Below are positions 10,272 through 20,017 of a stretch of DNA of 64,000 nucleotides, piece after piece. How positions within the stretch are numbered: the first letter of the stretch is position 1; the number at the start of each line of letters is the position of its first letter. This stretch comes from Microvirga soli. Lineage in GTDB: Bacteria > Pseudomonadota > Alphaproteobacteria > Rhizobiales > Beijerinckiaceae. The notes beneath the pieces are model-generated. The model saw only the letters and a program-made list of their open reading frames with translations, made no database searches and was not told where the DNA came from. The DNA lies in contig NZ_JAERQE010000008.1 of NCBI RefSeq assembly GCF_016734765.1, positions 104,175-168,174 of the forward strand, written 5' to 3'. Both the position numbers and the translations under genes were made by a program.

Positions 10272-11274
10272 TATTGCTGGATGCTCCGGCTTCGAACTCA
10301 CCCCCGACGAGGCTGCCTTCTTCCGGGAAGCGCAGCCCTGGGGCTTCATCCTGTTCCGCCGCAACGTCGACAGCCCTGAGCAGGTGAGGGCGCTTTGCGC
10401 CTCCTTGAGGGACACGGTCGGGCGGGCTGATGCCCCGATCCTCATCGATCAAGAGGGCGGCCGGGTTCAGCGGATGGGGCCGCCGCATTGGCCGAAATAT
10501 CCGGCCGGGCGCACCTATGGGCAGCTCCATGCCAACGATCCGCTCGTCCAGCGGGAGATCGCCCGTCTCGGAGCCCGCCTGATCGCCCATGACCTGCGGT
10601 CCGTCGGGATCACAGTGGATTGCCTGCCCGTTCTCGACGTGCCGTCGCCGGGCTCCCACGACATCATCGGCGACCGGGCCTACGGCAAGACGGCTGCTCA
10701 GGTGGCCGTGCTCGGCCGGGCTGCTGCCGAGGGCCTGATGGCCGGTGGCGTCCTGCCGGTGGTCAAGCACATGCCCGGTCACGGCCGGGCAGGGGCCGAC
10801 AGCCATCTGTCGCTGCCCGTAGTCGAGGCCTCCCGCGAGGAGCTGGCGCGGCACGATTTTGCGCCCTTCCGCATGCTCACCGACATGCCGCTAGCGATGA
10901 CGGCCCACGTTGTCTACACGGCTCTCGACCCAGAAAATCCCGCCACCACCTCCCGCATCGTCATGGAGGAGATCATCCGCGGCCATATCGGCTATGACGG
11001 GCTGGTGATGACCGACGATCTGTCCATGCACGCCCTGTCGGGATCCTTCCGGAGCCGGACCGAGGCCGCCTTTGCGGCCGGCTGCGACATGGGCCTTCAC
11101 TGCAACGGCAGCATGGAGGAGATGAGCGCGGTGGCCGAGGCTGCACCGGTTCTGGCGGGCGATGCCCTGCGCCGCGCTAACGCTGCGTTAGCGCGCATCA
11201 CCCACGATCCGGAGCCTCTGGATCCTGTGGATGCCCGGGCGCGGCTCGATTCTGCTCTTGCGATGATCGCCTAA
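10255..11274 (+). CDS. nagZ: Beta-N-acetylhexosaminidase (glycoside hydrolase family 3)
   Basis: 339 residues from ATG 10255; the N-terminus (MNTRAFIAGCSGFELTPDE) aligns with known NagZ starts. It removes GlcNAc from GlcNAc-anhydroMurNAc peptides in cytoplasmic peptidoglycan recycling. Visible signatures: DQEGGRVQRM, the catalytic-loop KHMPGHGRAGADSH with the His/Asp pair, and the nucleophile aspartate in MTDDLSMHAL. There is no signal peptide, as expected. It begins the nagZ-scpA-scpB group typical of alphaproteobacteria, with 40 bp to scpA. Its start codon lies in the loop of a strong hairpin. Confidence 0.95.
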   Translation: MNTRAFIAGCSGFELTPDEAAFFREAQPWGFILFRRNVDSPEQVRALCASLRDTVGRADAPILIDQEGGRVQRMGPPHWPKYPAGRTYGQLHANDPLVQREIARLGARLIAHDLRSVGITVDCLPVLDVPSPGSHDIIGDRAYGKTAAQVAVLGRAAAEGLMAGGVLPVVKHMPGHGRAGADSHLSLPVVEASREELARHDFAPFRMLTDMPLAMTAHVVYTALDPENPATTSRIVMEEIIRGHIGYDGLVMTDDLSMHALSGSFRSRTEAAFAAGCDMGLHCNGSMEEMSAVAEAAPVLAGDALRRANAALARITHDPEPLDPVDARARLDSALAMIA

Positions 11275-11314
11275 AGCCCGTGAAGCTTCGAGCCCGTTGA
11301 GTTGAGTACCATCC

Positions 11315-12115
11315 ATGGCCAAGCCCTTACCCTTTGACGAAGTCGAGATGAACGAGCGCGCCGAGAGCGAGCCCGCTCTGCTCGTCGACGTGGACGGGTT
11401 CGAAGGGCCGCTCGACCTGCTGCTCGAACTGGCCCGGCGTCAGAAGGTGGACCTCCACCGCATCTCGATCCTGGCGCTTGCCGAGCAGTACATCGCTTTC
11501 ATCGAGGCGGCGCGGCGGATGCGCCTGGAGCTTGCGGCCGATTACCTCGTGATGGCGGCTTGGCTCGCCTATCTCAAGTCCCGCCTCCTGCTGCCCGAGC
11601 CGCCTAAAGGTGAGGAACCGAGCGCCGAGGATCTGGCCTCCGCGCTTGCCCTGCGCCTGCGCCGCCTGGAGGCGATCCGCGAGGCGGCCAAAAAGATGGG
11701 CGAGCGCTCCTGGCTTGGTCGGGACGTCTTTGCCCGCGGCGCCCCCGAGCCGGTGATCATCCACCGGGATTCTCATTACGAGGCGAGCCTCTACGACCTG
11801 CTCAAAGCCTATGCCCAGCAGCGGCAGATCCAGTTCAATTCCAGGGTTTCCCTGCACAAGCGGAATGTCTGGTCCCTGGTCGAGGCCCGGGAGGCTCTGG
11901 AGCGCCTGGTCGGGCACCTGAGCGATTGGGTGACCCTCGACACCTATCTTGTGGAATTCATGGTCGAGCCCGCCATGCGCCCGACCGTTCTGGCCTCGGC
12001 TCTCTCCGCCACCCTGGAGATGGTCCGTGAGGGCAAGCTCACTATGCGGCAGGACGAGGCCTTCGCGCCGGTCTGGGTCAAGCCTGTGGCCGATCCAGCC
12101 GAGGCAGGAGTTTAG
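11315..12115 (+). CDS. scpA: Segregation and condensation protein A
   Basis: 266 residues. ScpA is the kleisin of the Smc-ScpA-ScpB condensin that organises and segregates the chromosome. The kleisin N-terminus is clear (VDGFEGPLDLLLELARRQKVDL, here quoted only as FEGPLDLLLELARRQKVDL), followed by ADYLVMAAWLAYLKSRLLLP and a C-terminal winged-helix region. ATG 11315 is used; ATG 11348 is a weaker alternative. It precedes scpB with one base between stop and next start, so translation is probably coupled. Confidence 0.94.
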   Translation: MAKPLPFDEVEMNERAESEPALLVDVDGFEGPLDLLLELARRQKVDLHRISILALAEQYIAFIEAARRMRLELAADYLVMAAWLAYLKSRLLLPEPPKGEEPSAEDLASALALRLRRLEAIREAAKKMGERSWLGRDVFARGAPEPVIIHRDSHYEASLYDLLKAYAQQRQIQFNSRVSLHKRNVWSLVEAREALERLVGHLSDWVTLDTYLVEFMVEPAMRPTVLASALSATLEMVREGKLTMRQDEAFAPVWVKPVADPAEAGV

Positions 12116-12116
12116 G

Positions 12117-12836
12117 ATGCTGCCCGATATGCACGACGATGTCCCCGAAACCTTGGAGGATGAGGCTCCCGAGGTCAGCCACGTGCCCGATCACGGCGAG
12201 GCCATGCGCATCGCCGAGGCATTGCTGTTCGCCTCCGCGGCACCCTTGAGCGTCGAGGAACTGGGCGGCCGCCTGCCGGAAGGGGCAGATGTGGAGAAGA
12301 TCCTTCAGGACCTCTCCGAGCTCTATGCGCTCCGGGGCGTCAACATCGTCCGGGTGGCGGGCAAATGGACCTTCCGCACCGCAAGCGACCTGTCCTTCGT
12401 TCTCGCCCGCGACGTGGTCGAGCAGCGCAGGCTCTCCCGCGCGGCCATGGAGACGCTGGCGATCATTGCCTATCACCAGCCGGTGACGCGGGCCGAGATC
12501 GAGGAGATCCGTGGCGTCGCCACCTCCAAAGGCACCATCGATACCCTCCTGGAAACCAGCTGGATCCGCCTGCGCGGCCGCCGGAAGGCGCCAGGACGCC
12601 CGGTCACCTACGGCACCACGCCGGCCTTCCTGGAGCATTTCGGGCTCGATGCCATCGAGGACCTGCCGGGCCTTGAGGAATTGAAGGGTGCGGGCTTCAT
12701 CGAAGGCCGCGTTCCCTCCGACTTCTCGGTGCCGCTGCCCTCCGATGCCGATGCCCTGCGTGAGGACGAAGATCCCCTCGACGACGATCTCCTGCAGCCT
12801 CTGGACATGCACCAGACCGAGGCCGGCGAGGAATGA
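12117..12836 (+). CDS. scpB: Segregation and condensation protein B
   Basis: 239 residues from ATG 12117, one base after the scpA stop; a longer frame upstream overlaps scpA and is not needed. ScpB is the dimeric winged-helix partner of ScpA. Motifs seen: RIAEALLFASAAPLSVEEL, the LSRAAMETLAIIAYHQPVTR segment diagnostic of ScpB, and RGRRKAPGRPVTYGTT. The C-terminus is a long acidic tail (DADALREDEDPLDDD), common in this order. Its stop overlaps the start of the ABC ATPase by four bases (ATGA). Confidence 0.95.
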   Translation: MLPDMHDDVPETLEDEAPEVSHVPDHGEAMRIAEALLFASAAPLSVEELGGRLPEGADVEKILQDLSELYALRGVNIVRVAGKWTFRTASDLSFVLARDVVEQRRLSRAAMETLAIIAYHQPVTRAEIEEIRGVATSKGTIDTLLETSWIRLRGRRKAPGRPVTYGTTPAFLEHFGLDAIEDLPGLEELKGAGFIEGRVPSDFSVPLPSDADALREDEDPLDDDLLQPLDMHQTEAGEE

Positions 12837-13957
12837 CGGACAGGCCATCGGGCCCCGCGCGCGACCGGTTCCGTTTGCCCCGCTGGGGCCAGCGCGGCAC
12901 GGCGGGCGCTTCGATCCCGGCGCAGCTCACCTTCGAGAATATCGTCCAGGCCTATGGCAGCCAGCGCGCCCTCGATGGGGTCTCGCTCACCATCGAGCCG
13001 GGCGAGATCGTCTGCCTGCTCGGCCATTCCGGCTGCGGGAAGACGACCCTGCTGCGCATCGCGGCCGGCGTGGAGGCTCCCACCTCCGGCCGGGTGCTCA
13101 TGGACGGCCTGGAGGCGAGCGGCCCGCGGGCCTTCGTGGAGCCGGAGAGGCGCGGCATCGGGCTGATGTTTCAGGATTACGCCCTGTTCCCGCATATGAC
13201 GATCCTGCAGAACATCATGTTCGGCCTGAAAGATCTCTCGGCCTCCGAGGCCGGGGTAGCGGCCCGCCGGGCCCTGTCCCGCGTCGGCCTGGAGCATTAC
13301 GCCAACGAGTATCCCCACACCCTGTCCGGCGGCGAGCAGCAGCGGGTGGCGCTGGCGCGTTCCATTGCGCCCCGTCCCGGCGTGCTGCTCATGGACGAGC
13401 CGTTCTCCAACCTCGACCGGCGCATGCGCGATGCGATCCGGGACGAGACCATCGCAATCCTGAGAGAGACCGGAGCTACGACCATCGTGGTGACCCATGA
13501 CCCGGAGGAGGCGATGCGGATTGCCGACCGGATCGTGCTGATGCGCGCCGGCGCGATCATCCAGCAGGGCGAGGCCGAGGAGATCTACCGGCGGCCGTCG
13601 AACCTGTTTGCCGCCCGGTTCTTCTGCGACTTCAACGAGCTTGAGGGTGTGGTGCGCAATGGCCAGGTGAGCTGCCCGGTCGGGGTCTTTCCGGCGCCGC
13701 ATCTGGGGGATGGCCCGGCCATCGTCTGTGTGCGTCCCCAGGGGGTGAGGCTGAGGCCGGCGGGCTTCTGCCTGCCGGGGCGGGTGGTCTCGCGCCGCTT
13801 CCTCGGGGAGGTCGATCTGGTCCATATCGACGTGCAGGGTGTCGACCGTCCGCTCCAGGCCCGTGTTCACGATCCCGTGGACGTGAGGGAGGGACAGGAT
13901 GTGGGCATCGATGTCGATACGAAGGATGTCCTTGTTTTCGCCGCGTCCGACGCATAG
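12833..13957 (+). CDS. Orphan ABC-transporter ATPase (FbpC/PotA-like, with C-terminal TOBE region)
   Basis: 374 residues; its ATG overlaps the scpB stop. A complete ATPase is present: Walker [11 protein letters not shown]-loop [10 protein letters not shown], signature [14 protein letters not shown], Walker [13 protein letters not shown]-loop VVTHDPEE. The C-terminal 110 residues resemble the TOBE domain of importers for ferric iron, polyamines or sulfate. The first 30 residues are an unusual basic extension ([13 protein letters not shown]). No permease or binding protein is nearby, so the partner must be encoded elsewhere, or the protein may have another role. Substrate unknown. It sits between scpB and tatA, both housekeeping. 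Confidence 0.88.
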   Translation: MTDRPSGPARDRFRLPRWGQRGTAGASIPAQLTFENIVQAYGSQRALDGVSLTIEPGEIVCLLGHSGCGKTTLLRIAAGVEAPTSGRVLMDGLEASGPRAFVEPERRGIGLMFQDYALFPHMTILQNIMFGLKDLSASEAGVAARRALSRVGLEHYANEYPHTLSGGEQQRVALARSIAPRPGVLLMDEPFSNLDRRMRDAIRDETIAILRETGATTIVVTHDPEEAMRIADRIVLMRAGAIIQQGEAEEIYRRPSNLFAARFFCDFNELEGVVRNGQVSCPVGVFPAPHLGDGPAIVCVRPQGVRLRPAGFCLPGRVVSRRFLGEVDLVHIDVQGVDRPLQARVHDPVDVREGQDVGIDVDTKDVLVFAASDA

Positions 13958-14016
13958 GTTGGCGGCGAGTTCTTCATCTGAAATGCCGCGCCCCGCGAGG
14001 GCGCAGGAGGATTGCC

Positions 14017-14262
14017 ATGGGTGGCACGAGTATTTGGCACTGGATCGTTGTTGGTCTGATCGTCGTCCTGCTGTTCGGACGCGGCAAGATCTCCGACATG
14101 ATGGGCGACGTCGCAAAGGGCATCAAGGCCTTCAAGAAGGGCATGTCCGAGGACGACACCCCGGCTAAGCCGGTGCAGCCGTCCGAGCCGGTGCGGACCA
14201 TCGACCACCAGAACGGGACGTCCACCACGACCACCGTCACGACGGACCACAAGGTCGGCTAA
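14017..14262 (+). CDS. tatA: Sec-independent (Tat) translocase protein TatA
   Basis: 81 residues. TatA forms the variable-size pore element of the twin-arginine pathway for folded proteins. One N-terminal membrane helix ([15 protein letters not shown]), the conserved FGRGKI hinge and an amphipathic helix ([17 protein letters not shown]) are visible; the tail is polar and Thr-rich. aggagg lies just before ATG 14017. tatB starts 71 bp downstream. Confidence 0.95.
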   Translation: MGGTSIWHWIVVGLIVVLLFGRGKISDMMGDVAKGIKAFKKGMSEDDTPAKPVQPSEPVRTIDHQNGTSTTTTVTTDHKVG

Positions 14263-14333
14263 GCTGTGAGGCGCGCCAGGATGTGGCGCGTCAGTACGCG
14301 TGAGTATCTAAGAGGCAGGTTCGAGGCCACGTC

Positions 14334-14900
14334 ATGTTGGACATGAGCTGGGGTGAGATCATGGTGATCGGCGCCGTCGCGCTGATCGTGATCGGCCCGA
14401 AGGATCTGCCGAAGGCGCTGCGGACGGTCGGGCAGATGACCAGCAAGCTCCGTCGGATGGCGTCGGAGTTCCAGGGCCAGTTCAACGAGGCCATGCGCGA
14501 GGCCGAGCTCGACGAGGTCAAGAAGCAGCTCCAGAGCGTGAACGAATCCGTTCCGTCGCTCAACACGAGCTTCAACCCGATCCAGACGATCCGGGACGAG
14601 CTGAAGACCTCCATCGAGGCGCCTGTCGCGCCTCCGGAGAAAGTCCTTGAGCCGGAGAGCGGCTCTTCCTCTCCGGTTGCCGAGACAAACGTTCAGGCCC
14701 CGTCCGATGCCTCGGTGCAGGCCGTGGTCGAGGGGCGGACGCCGGCTCCTGCCGACCCGCTCGTAGACCTGCCGCTGCCGCCAACCGTCGATCCGGCAAC
14801 GGAGATCGCCGAGTCCCTGCGGCGGGAAGCCGAATACGAGGCCCAGCAGGCTGCGCTCGCCCAACAACTCTCAGAAAAACCGGACGCGAAAGTCGGATGA
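14334..14900 (+). CDS. tatB: Sec-independent (Tat) translocase protein TatB
   Basis: 188 residues. The TatB signature is clear: [22 protein letters not shown] (membrane helix ending in GPKDLP) followed by a long amphipathic region. TatB binds TatC and receives twin-arginine signal peptides. The C-terminal half is a Pro/Glu/Val-rich tail typical of alphaproteobacteria and poorly conserved. Its stop overlaps the tatC start by four bases, indicating coupled translation. Confidence 0.94.
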   Translation: MLDMSWGEIMVIGAVALIVIGPKDLPKALRTVGQMTSKLRRMASEFQGQFNEAMREAELDEVKKQLQSVNESVPSLNTSFNPIQTIRDELKTSIEAPVAPPEKVLEPESGSSSPVAETNVQAPSDASVQAVVEGRTPAPADPLVDLPLPPTVDPATEIAESLRREAEYEAQQAALAQQLSEKPDAKVG

Positions 14901-15700
14901 CCACTGCCGTTGAACAGGACGAGGTCGAGGCTTCGCGCGCTCCTCTGATCGAGCATCTCACCGAGCTGCGTTCGCGCCTGATCAAGGCGCTGATCGCATT
15001 CGTCTTGCTGTTCTTCGTCTGCTTTGCCGGCGCGAAATACATCTACAACGCACTGGTGTGGCCCTATGTCCTCGCCGTCGGCTCGCCCGAGAAGGCCCAT
15101 CTGGTCTACACCCACGGCCTGGAATATCTGTTCACGCAGATTCAGGTCGCGGCCTTCGGGGCAGGCTTCCTGGCCTTTCCGGTCATTGCCGTTCAGATCT
15201 ACAAGTTCGTCGCGCCGGGCCTCTACAAGAACGAGCGGCGGGCCTTCGTGCCATACCTGTTCGCAACGCCGGTTCTCTTCACCGTCGGGGCGGCCTGCGT
15301 CTACTTCATCGCCATGCCGCTCCTCATGCGCTTCTCCGTGGGCATGCAGCAGCTGGCGACCGAGAGCGGCCCCACCATCGAGTTCCTGCCCAAGGTCAGC
15401 GAGTACCTGTCGCTGATCATGACCCTGATCTTCGCCTTCGGCATCTGCTTCCAGCTGCCCGTGATCCTGACCCTGCTCGCCCGGGCCGGGATCATCGATT
15501 CGCAGTTCCTGAAGGACAAGCGGCGCTACGCCATCGTGATCGTCTTCGTGATCGCGGCTGTTCTGACCCCGCCCGACGTGATCAGCCAGTTCGCCCTTGC
15601 GGTCCCCACCTTGCTTCTTTACGAGGCATCCATCTTCTCCGTCCGCATGGTCGAGAAGAAGCGTGCGGAAGCCGAGGCCGCGCGCGCGGCGGAGGAATAG
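14897..15700 (+). CDS. tatC: Sec-independent (Tat) translocase protein TatC
   Basis: 267 residues, overlapping tatB by four bases. TatC is the six-helix membrane core that recognises twin-arginine signals. The N-terminal [18 protein letters not shown] and the following six hydrophobic segments match the family; the conserved periplasmic loop and the [14 protein letters not shown] segment are present. The C-terminal cytoplasmic tail is charged ([14 protein letters not shown]). Last gene of the tat group; serS follows after 98 bp. Confidence 0.96.
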   Translation: MTTAVEQDEVEASRAPLIEHLTELRSRLIKALIAFVLLFFVCFAGAKYIYNALVWPYVLAVGSPEKAHLVYTHGLEYLFTQIQVAAFGAGFLAFPVIAVQIYKFVAPGLYKNERRAFVPYLFATPVLFTVGAACVYFIAMPLLMRFSVGMQQLATESGPTIEFLPKVSEYLSLIMTLIFAFGICFQLPVILTLLARAGIIDSQFLKDKRRYAIVIVFVIAAVLTPPDVISQFALAVPTLLLYEASIFSVRMVEKKRAEAEAARAAEE

Positions 15701-15798
15701 GCGTCAAAGCCTCCACAACCGGCCGCCATCCTTGGCACAAGTTGAAGGGCGGTCTTGTCATCGGGGCGAGGCTGTCTGACGAAGCAGGTCCTCATCCC

Positions 15799-17160
15799 AT
15801 GCACGACATCCGTTCCATCCGCGAGAATCCCGCGGCTTTCGATCAAGGCCTCCGGAACCGGGGCATGGAGCCTCTATCCGAGCGCCTGATCACCCTCGAC
15901 GACCAGCGCAAGAGTGCCATCTCGGCCCTGCAGGCGGCCACCGAGCGCCGCAATGCCATGTCCAAGGAGATCGGCCAGGCCAAGGCCAAGAAGGACGAGG
16001 CGCGGGCGAGTGAGCTGATGGCCGAGGTGGCCCGGATCAAGGAGACGATGCCGGACCTGGAGGAGGCCGAGCGCGTGGCCGAGAAGGCCCTGTTCGAGGC
16101 TCTCGCGGCCATTCCGAACATTCCGAAGCCGGACGTGCCGGTTGGCGCCGACGAGCATGGCAACGTGGAGCGTCACCGGGTCGGTGCGCCCCGGATGTCG
16201 AACAGCGCCAAGCAGCATTTCGAGATCGGCGAAGCCCTTGGCCTCATGGATTTCGAGACGGCCGCGAAGCTCTCCGGCTCGCGTTTCGTCGTGCTTAAAG
16301 CGGGCCTCGCGCGCCTTGAGCGGGCGCTGGGCCAGTTCATGATCGATCTCCACACCAATGAGCACGGCTACACGGAAGTGAACCCGCCGCTGCTGGTGCG
16401 CGATGAGGCCATGTTCGGCACGGCGCAACTGCCGAAATTTGAGGACGATCAGTTCTGGGCTTTTCCGGGCAACTCGCTCGAGCAGGTCGTTGCTGCTGCC
16501 CTTGAGGGCCAGCCGCAGGACGCGATTGCCAAGATGATCAAGGACACCCGCTACGGCATGATCCCGACCGCCGAGGTGACGCTCACCAATCTCGTGCGCG
16601 AGCAGATTCTTTCGGAGGAAGAACTCCCGCTGCGCTTCACCGCGCTCACCCCGAGCTTCCGCGCAGAGGCGGGCTCCGCCGGTCGCGACACGCGCGGCAT
16701 GATCCGTCAGCACCAGTTCGTGAAATGCGAACTCGTCTCGATCACCACGCCGGAGACCTCGGCCGACGAGCATGAGCGCATGCTCACCAGCGCCGAGAAC
16801 GTGCTGAAGAAGCTGGAGCTTCCGTTCCGCACCATGACGCTCTGCACCGGCGACATGGGCTTCTCCTCGACCAAGACCTACGACATTGAGGTCTGGCTGC
16901 CGGGGCAGGGGGCTTACCGCGAGATTTCGAGCTGCTCGGTCTGCTCGGATTTCCAGGCTCGCCGCATGAATGCCCGCTACCGCGCCGCCGGTGAAAAGCA
17001 GCCTCGGTTCGTGCACACGCTGAACGGCTCGGGGCTGGCGGTCGGTCGCACGCTCGTGGCCGTGCTGGAGAACTACCAGAACGAGGACGGCAGCGTCACG
17101 ATCCCGTCCGTGCTGCAGCCCTATATGGGCGGTGTCACCCGCATCGAGCGTCAGGCTTAA
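15799..17160 (+). CDS. serS: Serine--tRNA ligase
   Basis: 453 residues from ATG 15799 ([18 protein letters not shown]), which matches the family N-terminus; the frame is open much further upstream inside tatC, but that part is not SerRS. It has the N-terminal antiparallel coiled coil (about 30-110), class II motif 2 ([21 protein letters not shown]) seen here as [14 protein letters not shown], and motif 3 ([19 protein letters not shown]). It is followed after 3 bp by surE. Slightly longer than the 425-430 residues common elsewhere. Confidence 0.96.
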   Translation: MHDIRSIRENPAAFDQGLRNRGMEPLSERLITLDDQRKSAISALQAATERRNAMSKEIGQAKAKKDEARASELMAEVARIKETMPDLEEAERVAEKALFEALAAIPNIPKPDVPVGADEHGNVERHRVGAPRMSNSAKQHFEIGEALGLMDFETAAKLSGSRFVVLKAGLARLERALGQFMIDLHTNEHGYTEVNPPLLVRDEAMFGTAQLPKFEDDQFWAFPGNSLEQVVAAALEGQPQDAIAKMIKDTRYGMIPTAEVTLTNLVREQILSEEELPLRFTALTPSFRAEAGSAGRDTRGMIRQHQFVKCELVSITTPETSADEHERMLTSAENVLKKLELPFRTMTLCTGDMGFSSTKTYDIEVWLPGQGAYREISSCSVCSDFQARRMNARYRAAGEKQPRFVHTLNGSGLAVGRTLVAVLENYQNEDGSVTIPSVLQPYMGGVTRIERQA

Positions 17161-17163
17161 AGC

Positions 17164-17925
17164 ATGCGCATTCTCTGCACCAACGATGACGGCATTCATG
17201 CTCCAGGGTTGAAGACCCTGGAAGCCATTGCCCGCGAGCTATCGGACGATGTCTGGGTCGTCGCGCCCGAGACGGATCAGAGCGGTGTTGCCCACTCGCT
17301 CTCGCTCAACGATCCCTTGCGCCTGCGCGAAATCTCCAGCCGGCACTTCGCCGTCAGGGGCACGCCGACGGATTGCGTGATCATGGGCGTGCGCCACCTC
17401 ATGCAGGATGCGAAGCCCGATCTCGTGCTCTCCGGCGTCAATCGTGGGCAGAACGTGGCCGAGGACGTGACCTATTCCGGCACTGTCGCGGGCGCCATCG
17501 AGGGCACGATCCTCGGCGTCCCATCCATCGCGCTCTCACAGGCCTACGGCCCGACGACGCGTGATGCGCCGCGCTGGCAATGTGCCGAGCATCATGGCCC
17601 CAAGGTGGTGCGCAGGATCCTCGAGGCTGGAATCGACAAGGGCATCCTCGTCAACGTGAACTTCCCGGATTGCGAGCCGGACGAGGTCGAGGGAACAGCT
17701 CTCGTCAATCAGGGTCAGCGCACGCAGGAACTGCTGCGCCTCGACGAGCGTCGGGACGGTCGCGGCAATCCCTACTTCTGGATAGCTTTCGAGCGCCGCC
17801 CCTTCACGCCCGGCAACGGCACGGATCTCTGGGCCATCGCCAACCGGCGCATCGCCGTGACGCCCTTGCGCATCGACATGACCGACGAGCCGACCCTGAC
17901 CCGCTACGCGCAGGCCTTCGGCTGA
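17164..17925 (+). CDS. surE: 5'-nucleotidase / survival protein SurE
   Basis: 253 residues. SurE is a metal-dependent nucleoside-monophosphate phosphatase. The N-terminal [14 protein letters not shown] carries the metal-binding Asp pair; the [19 protein letters not shown] segment completes the active site. Start ATG 17164 follows the serS stop by three bases, so the two are cotranscribed. surE, pcm and an NlpD-like gene follow in order, as in E. coli and many Proteobacteria. Confidence 0.96.
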   Translation: MRILCTNDDGIHAPGLKTLEAIARELSDDVWVVAPETDQSGVAHSLSLNDPLRLREISSRHFAVRGTPTDCVIMGVRHLMQDAKPDLVLSGVNRGQNVAEDVTYSGTVAGAIEGTILGVPSIALSQAYGPTTRDAPRWQCAEHHGPKVVRRILEAGIDKGILVNVNFPDCEPDEVEGTALVNQGQRTQELLRLDERRDGRGNPYFWIAFERRPFTPGNGTDLWAIANRRIAVTPLRIDMTDEPTLTRYAQAFG

Positions 17926-17938
17926 GGATGCGGGCGTG

Positions 17939-18625
17939 ATGAACCAGGATCTGCCATACTGGCCCGAAGCGGACGATGCCCGCGACGAGCAGGCGGCGAT
18001 CGGGGCAGCGTCCTTCATCCTGTCGTTGCGCGCCAAAGGCATCCGCGACACGGCGCTGCTACGCGCCATGGAACTCGTGCCGCGCGAGGTCTTCGCCCCG
18101 CGCCGCTTCACCGATCTCGCCCGCACCGATGTCGCCCTGCCGCTGCCTTGCGGCCAGACCATGACCGGCCCTGCGACGGTGGCCGCCATGCTGCTCGCGC
18201 TGGGCGTGCAGCCCGGCCAGCGCGTGCTTGAGGTCGGCACAGGCAGCGGCTACGTGACGGCGCTTCTGGCGCGGCTCGGGGCGGAGGTAACGAGCATCGA
18301 GCGCTTCAACACCCTGGCGGCGGCGGCAGCACAGCACCTCGATATCGTCGAGGCAGGCAAGGTCCGCCTGGAAGTGGGCGACGGGCTTGCCACGCGGGTG
18401 CGGGACCGGTTCGATCGCATTCTGCTGAACGGCGCACGCCCGGAGCTTCCGGAAGCCTTGATGTCCCTCCTGGGACCCGGAGGTCGCCTCGTGGGAGCGC
18501 TGACTGTCGAGGGCATGCCGCGCCTCGTGAAGGTCGAGCGCGGTAATGAGGGAGAACTCACGCAGAGCCTTGGCGCCTCCTTGCGAATTTCGCCTCTCGT
18601 CACCGGCATTGCGGCAACTCTCTAG
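17939..18625 (+). CDS. pcm: Protein-L-isoaspartate O-methyltransferase
   Basis: 228 residues from ATG 17939 (a GTG at 17936 is in frame just before). It methylates isoaspartyl residues in damaged proteins using S-adenosylmethionine. Motif I is VLEVGTGSGYVTALLARLG; the family's substrate-loop phrase appears as PLPCGQTMTGPATVAAML. It lies 13 bp after surE. Its stop codon is inside the left arm of a palindromic repeat (18623-18676), so the mRNA probably ends or is stabilised there. Confidence 0.94.
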   Translation: MNQDLPYWPEADDARDEQAAIGAASFILSLRAKGIRDTALLRAMELVPREVFAPRRFTDLARTDVALPLPCGQTMTGPATVAAMLLALGVQPGQRVLEVGTGSGYVTALLARLGAEVTSIERFNTLAAAAAQHLDIVEAGKVRLEVGDGLATRVRDRFDRILLNGARPELPEALMSLLGPGGRLVGALTVEGMPRLVKVERGNEGELTQSLGASLRISPLVTGIAATL

Positions 18626-18676
18626 CGCATCGTGCGGAAAAGTGGAGCCCGGTTTTCCGCTCTCAACGATGCGCTA
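18623..18676. repeat. Palindromic repeat, gcatcgt family, first of a pair
   Basis: Arms tagcgcatcgt (18623-18633) and acgatgcgcta (18666-18676) are perfect complements; inside, gcggaaaa and ttttccgc form a second stem. The left arm includes the pcm stop codon. The sequence resembles a dispersed palindrome family frequent in Bradyrhizobium and Methylobacterium relatives (recalled, not checked). Confidence 0.7.
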
Positions 18677-18686
18677 ATCAAAGAAG

Positions 18687-18737
18687 GAGCATCGGATTGA
18701 TCCAAAAAGTGCAAGTCCACTTTTTGGTCCGATGCTC
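18687..18737. repeat. Palindromic repeat, gcatcgt-type family, second of a pair
   Basis: Outer arms gagcatcgga (18687-18696) and tccgatgctc (18728-18737); inner arms ccaaaaagtg (18702-18711) and cactttttgg (18718-18727). Only 10 bp separate it from the first palindrome. The pair fills the space between pcm and the NlpD-like gene. Confidence 0.7.
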
Positions 18738-18852
18738 GGCCGAATCGAAATTTTTTCGACAAGGTTACGAGAAAGTGCGCACCATCAACCGTTGCTTAAC
18801 CTGAACAGGCTTTTAATCGCTCCATCGAGTTGCGTTCGGTTGGGGTTGAGTG

Positions 18853-19932
18853 ATGCGTTTGCGTGTGAGTTCTGGACATTGGGCTGCGGTGTCTCGGATC
18901 GCTCTTGTGGCTTTGATCGGGAGTGCCGCTGCGGCATGCAGCACCGACAGCGCGCGGTTCGCGGAGAACCCCTTCTCCAATCCATTCGCCGCCAGCGAGC
19001 GCATGGATACCGGCGCCACGGCTTCTTCTCAGCCTCAGGCCTCTCCGTCCTACGCGGCCGCTCCGATGCCGACCGCTTCGGTCCAGGCTCAGGCCCTGCC
19101 GCCGGTGCAGGCTCAGCCCCTGTCGCAGCCCACCCGCATCGCCTCGGCTCCCGCTCCCGTCCAGCCGCGCCCCGCACCGGCCGTTCAGACTGCATCCGCC
19201 CAGCCCAAGTTCCGCCTGGTCGACACGTCGAAGGTGCCGGCCGCCACGACACCCGTCGCTGCCGCCGAGCCCGCCCGGCGTGTTCGCCCCGGCATGACCA
19301 CAACGGCGCAGGCGCCAGTGCCTGTAGCTCCGGCTCCCGCGAAGTCCGCTCCGGTGCAGGTCGCCTCGGCCACGGCTGAGCCTCTCGTCTCGGCTCCGAA
19401 GCCGCTCGTCTCCGCGCCGAAGCCGGTGGTCGAGCAGCCCAAGGTTGCGGCTCTCACCCAACCCGAGCCCGTCAAGTCCATCGCTCCTGCGCCAGTGGCG
19501 CCGGCCCCGCAGCCGGAAGCTGCCAAGGCTCCCGCACCGGAGCCCGAGGCGACCGCCAGCGTATCGGGCGACTTCCGCTGGCCCGCTCGCGGCCGCGTCA
19601 TCGCCGGGTTCGGCGCCAACGGCGGCAACGAGGGCATCAACATCGCGGTTCCCGAAGGTACGCCGGTGAAGGCCACCGAGGCCGGCACCGTGACCTACGC
19701 GGGCAGCGAAGTGAAGGGCTACGGCAATCTCGTCCTGATCAAGCACGAGAACGGCTATGTCTCGGCCTATGCCCATAACGGTTCTCTGAGCGTGAAGCGC
19801 GGCGAGCAGGTGAAGCGCGGCCAGGTGATCGCGACCTCCGGCCAGAGCGGCAACGTGACCTCGCCGCAGCTGCACTTCGAAATCCGCAAGGGTGCACAGC
19901 CTGTCGATCCGATGAAGTATCTCGGCGGCTGA
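18853..19932 (+). CDS. NlpD-like lipoprotein with a degenerate LytM (M23) domain
   Basis: 359 residues from ATG 18853 (a GTG at 18850 is in frame). An N-terminal lipoprotein signal ends in a lipobox-like SAAAAC, predicting a lipid-anchored envelope protein. A long Pro/Ala/Val/Gln linker (about 50-230) leads to a C-terminal LytM fold. Active M23 enzymes carry HxxxD and HxH zinc ligands; here the first site reads NEGIN and the last SPQLHFE, so the first His, the Asp and the first His of HxH are missing. As with E. coli NlpD/EnvC, it is probably an amidase activator and not a hydrolase. Order surE-pcm-nlpD supports this. No LysM motif is obvious, unlike E. coli NlpD. Confidence 0.85.
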   Translation: MRLRVSSGHWAAVSRIALVALIGSAAAACSTDSARFAENPFSNPFAASERMDTGATASSQPQASPSYAAAPMPTASVQAQALPPVQAQPLSQPTRIASAPAPVQPRPAPAVQTASAQPKFRLVDTSKVPAATTPVAAAEPARRVRPGMTTTAQAPVPVAPAPAKSAPVQVASATAEPLVSAPKPLVSAPKPVVEQPKVAALTQPEPVKSIAPAPVAPAPQPEAAKAPAPEPEATASVSGDFRWPARGRVIAGFGANGGNEGINIAVPEGTPVKATEAGTVTYAGSEVKGYGNLVLIKHENGYVSAYAHNGSLSVKRGEQVKRGQVIATSGQSGNVTSPQLHFEIRKGAQPVDPMKYLGG

Positions 19933-19980
19933 TCCCGCACAAAGGTTAGGTCGGCTTCGAACCTCGAAGCCGATCGAATG

Positions 19981-20016
19981 AAGGGACGGTGGGCTCAGCC
20001 ACCGTCCCTTTGTCGT
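19981..20016. terminator. Bidirectional terminator between convergent genes
   Basis: A perfect 12-bp stem (19981-19992 with 19999-20010, arm aagggacggtgg) with a 6-nt loop, followed on the + strand by ttgtcgttt. A second hairpin (19951-19960 with 19964-19973, arm tcggcttcga) precedes it. They separate the NlpD-like gene and the DUF815 ATPase gene. Confidence 0.75.
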
Positions 20017-20017
20017 T

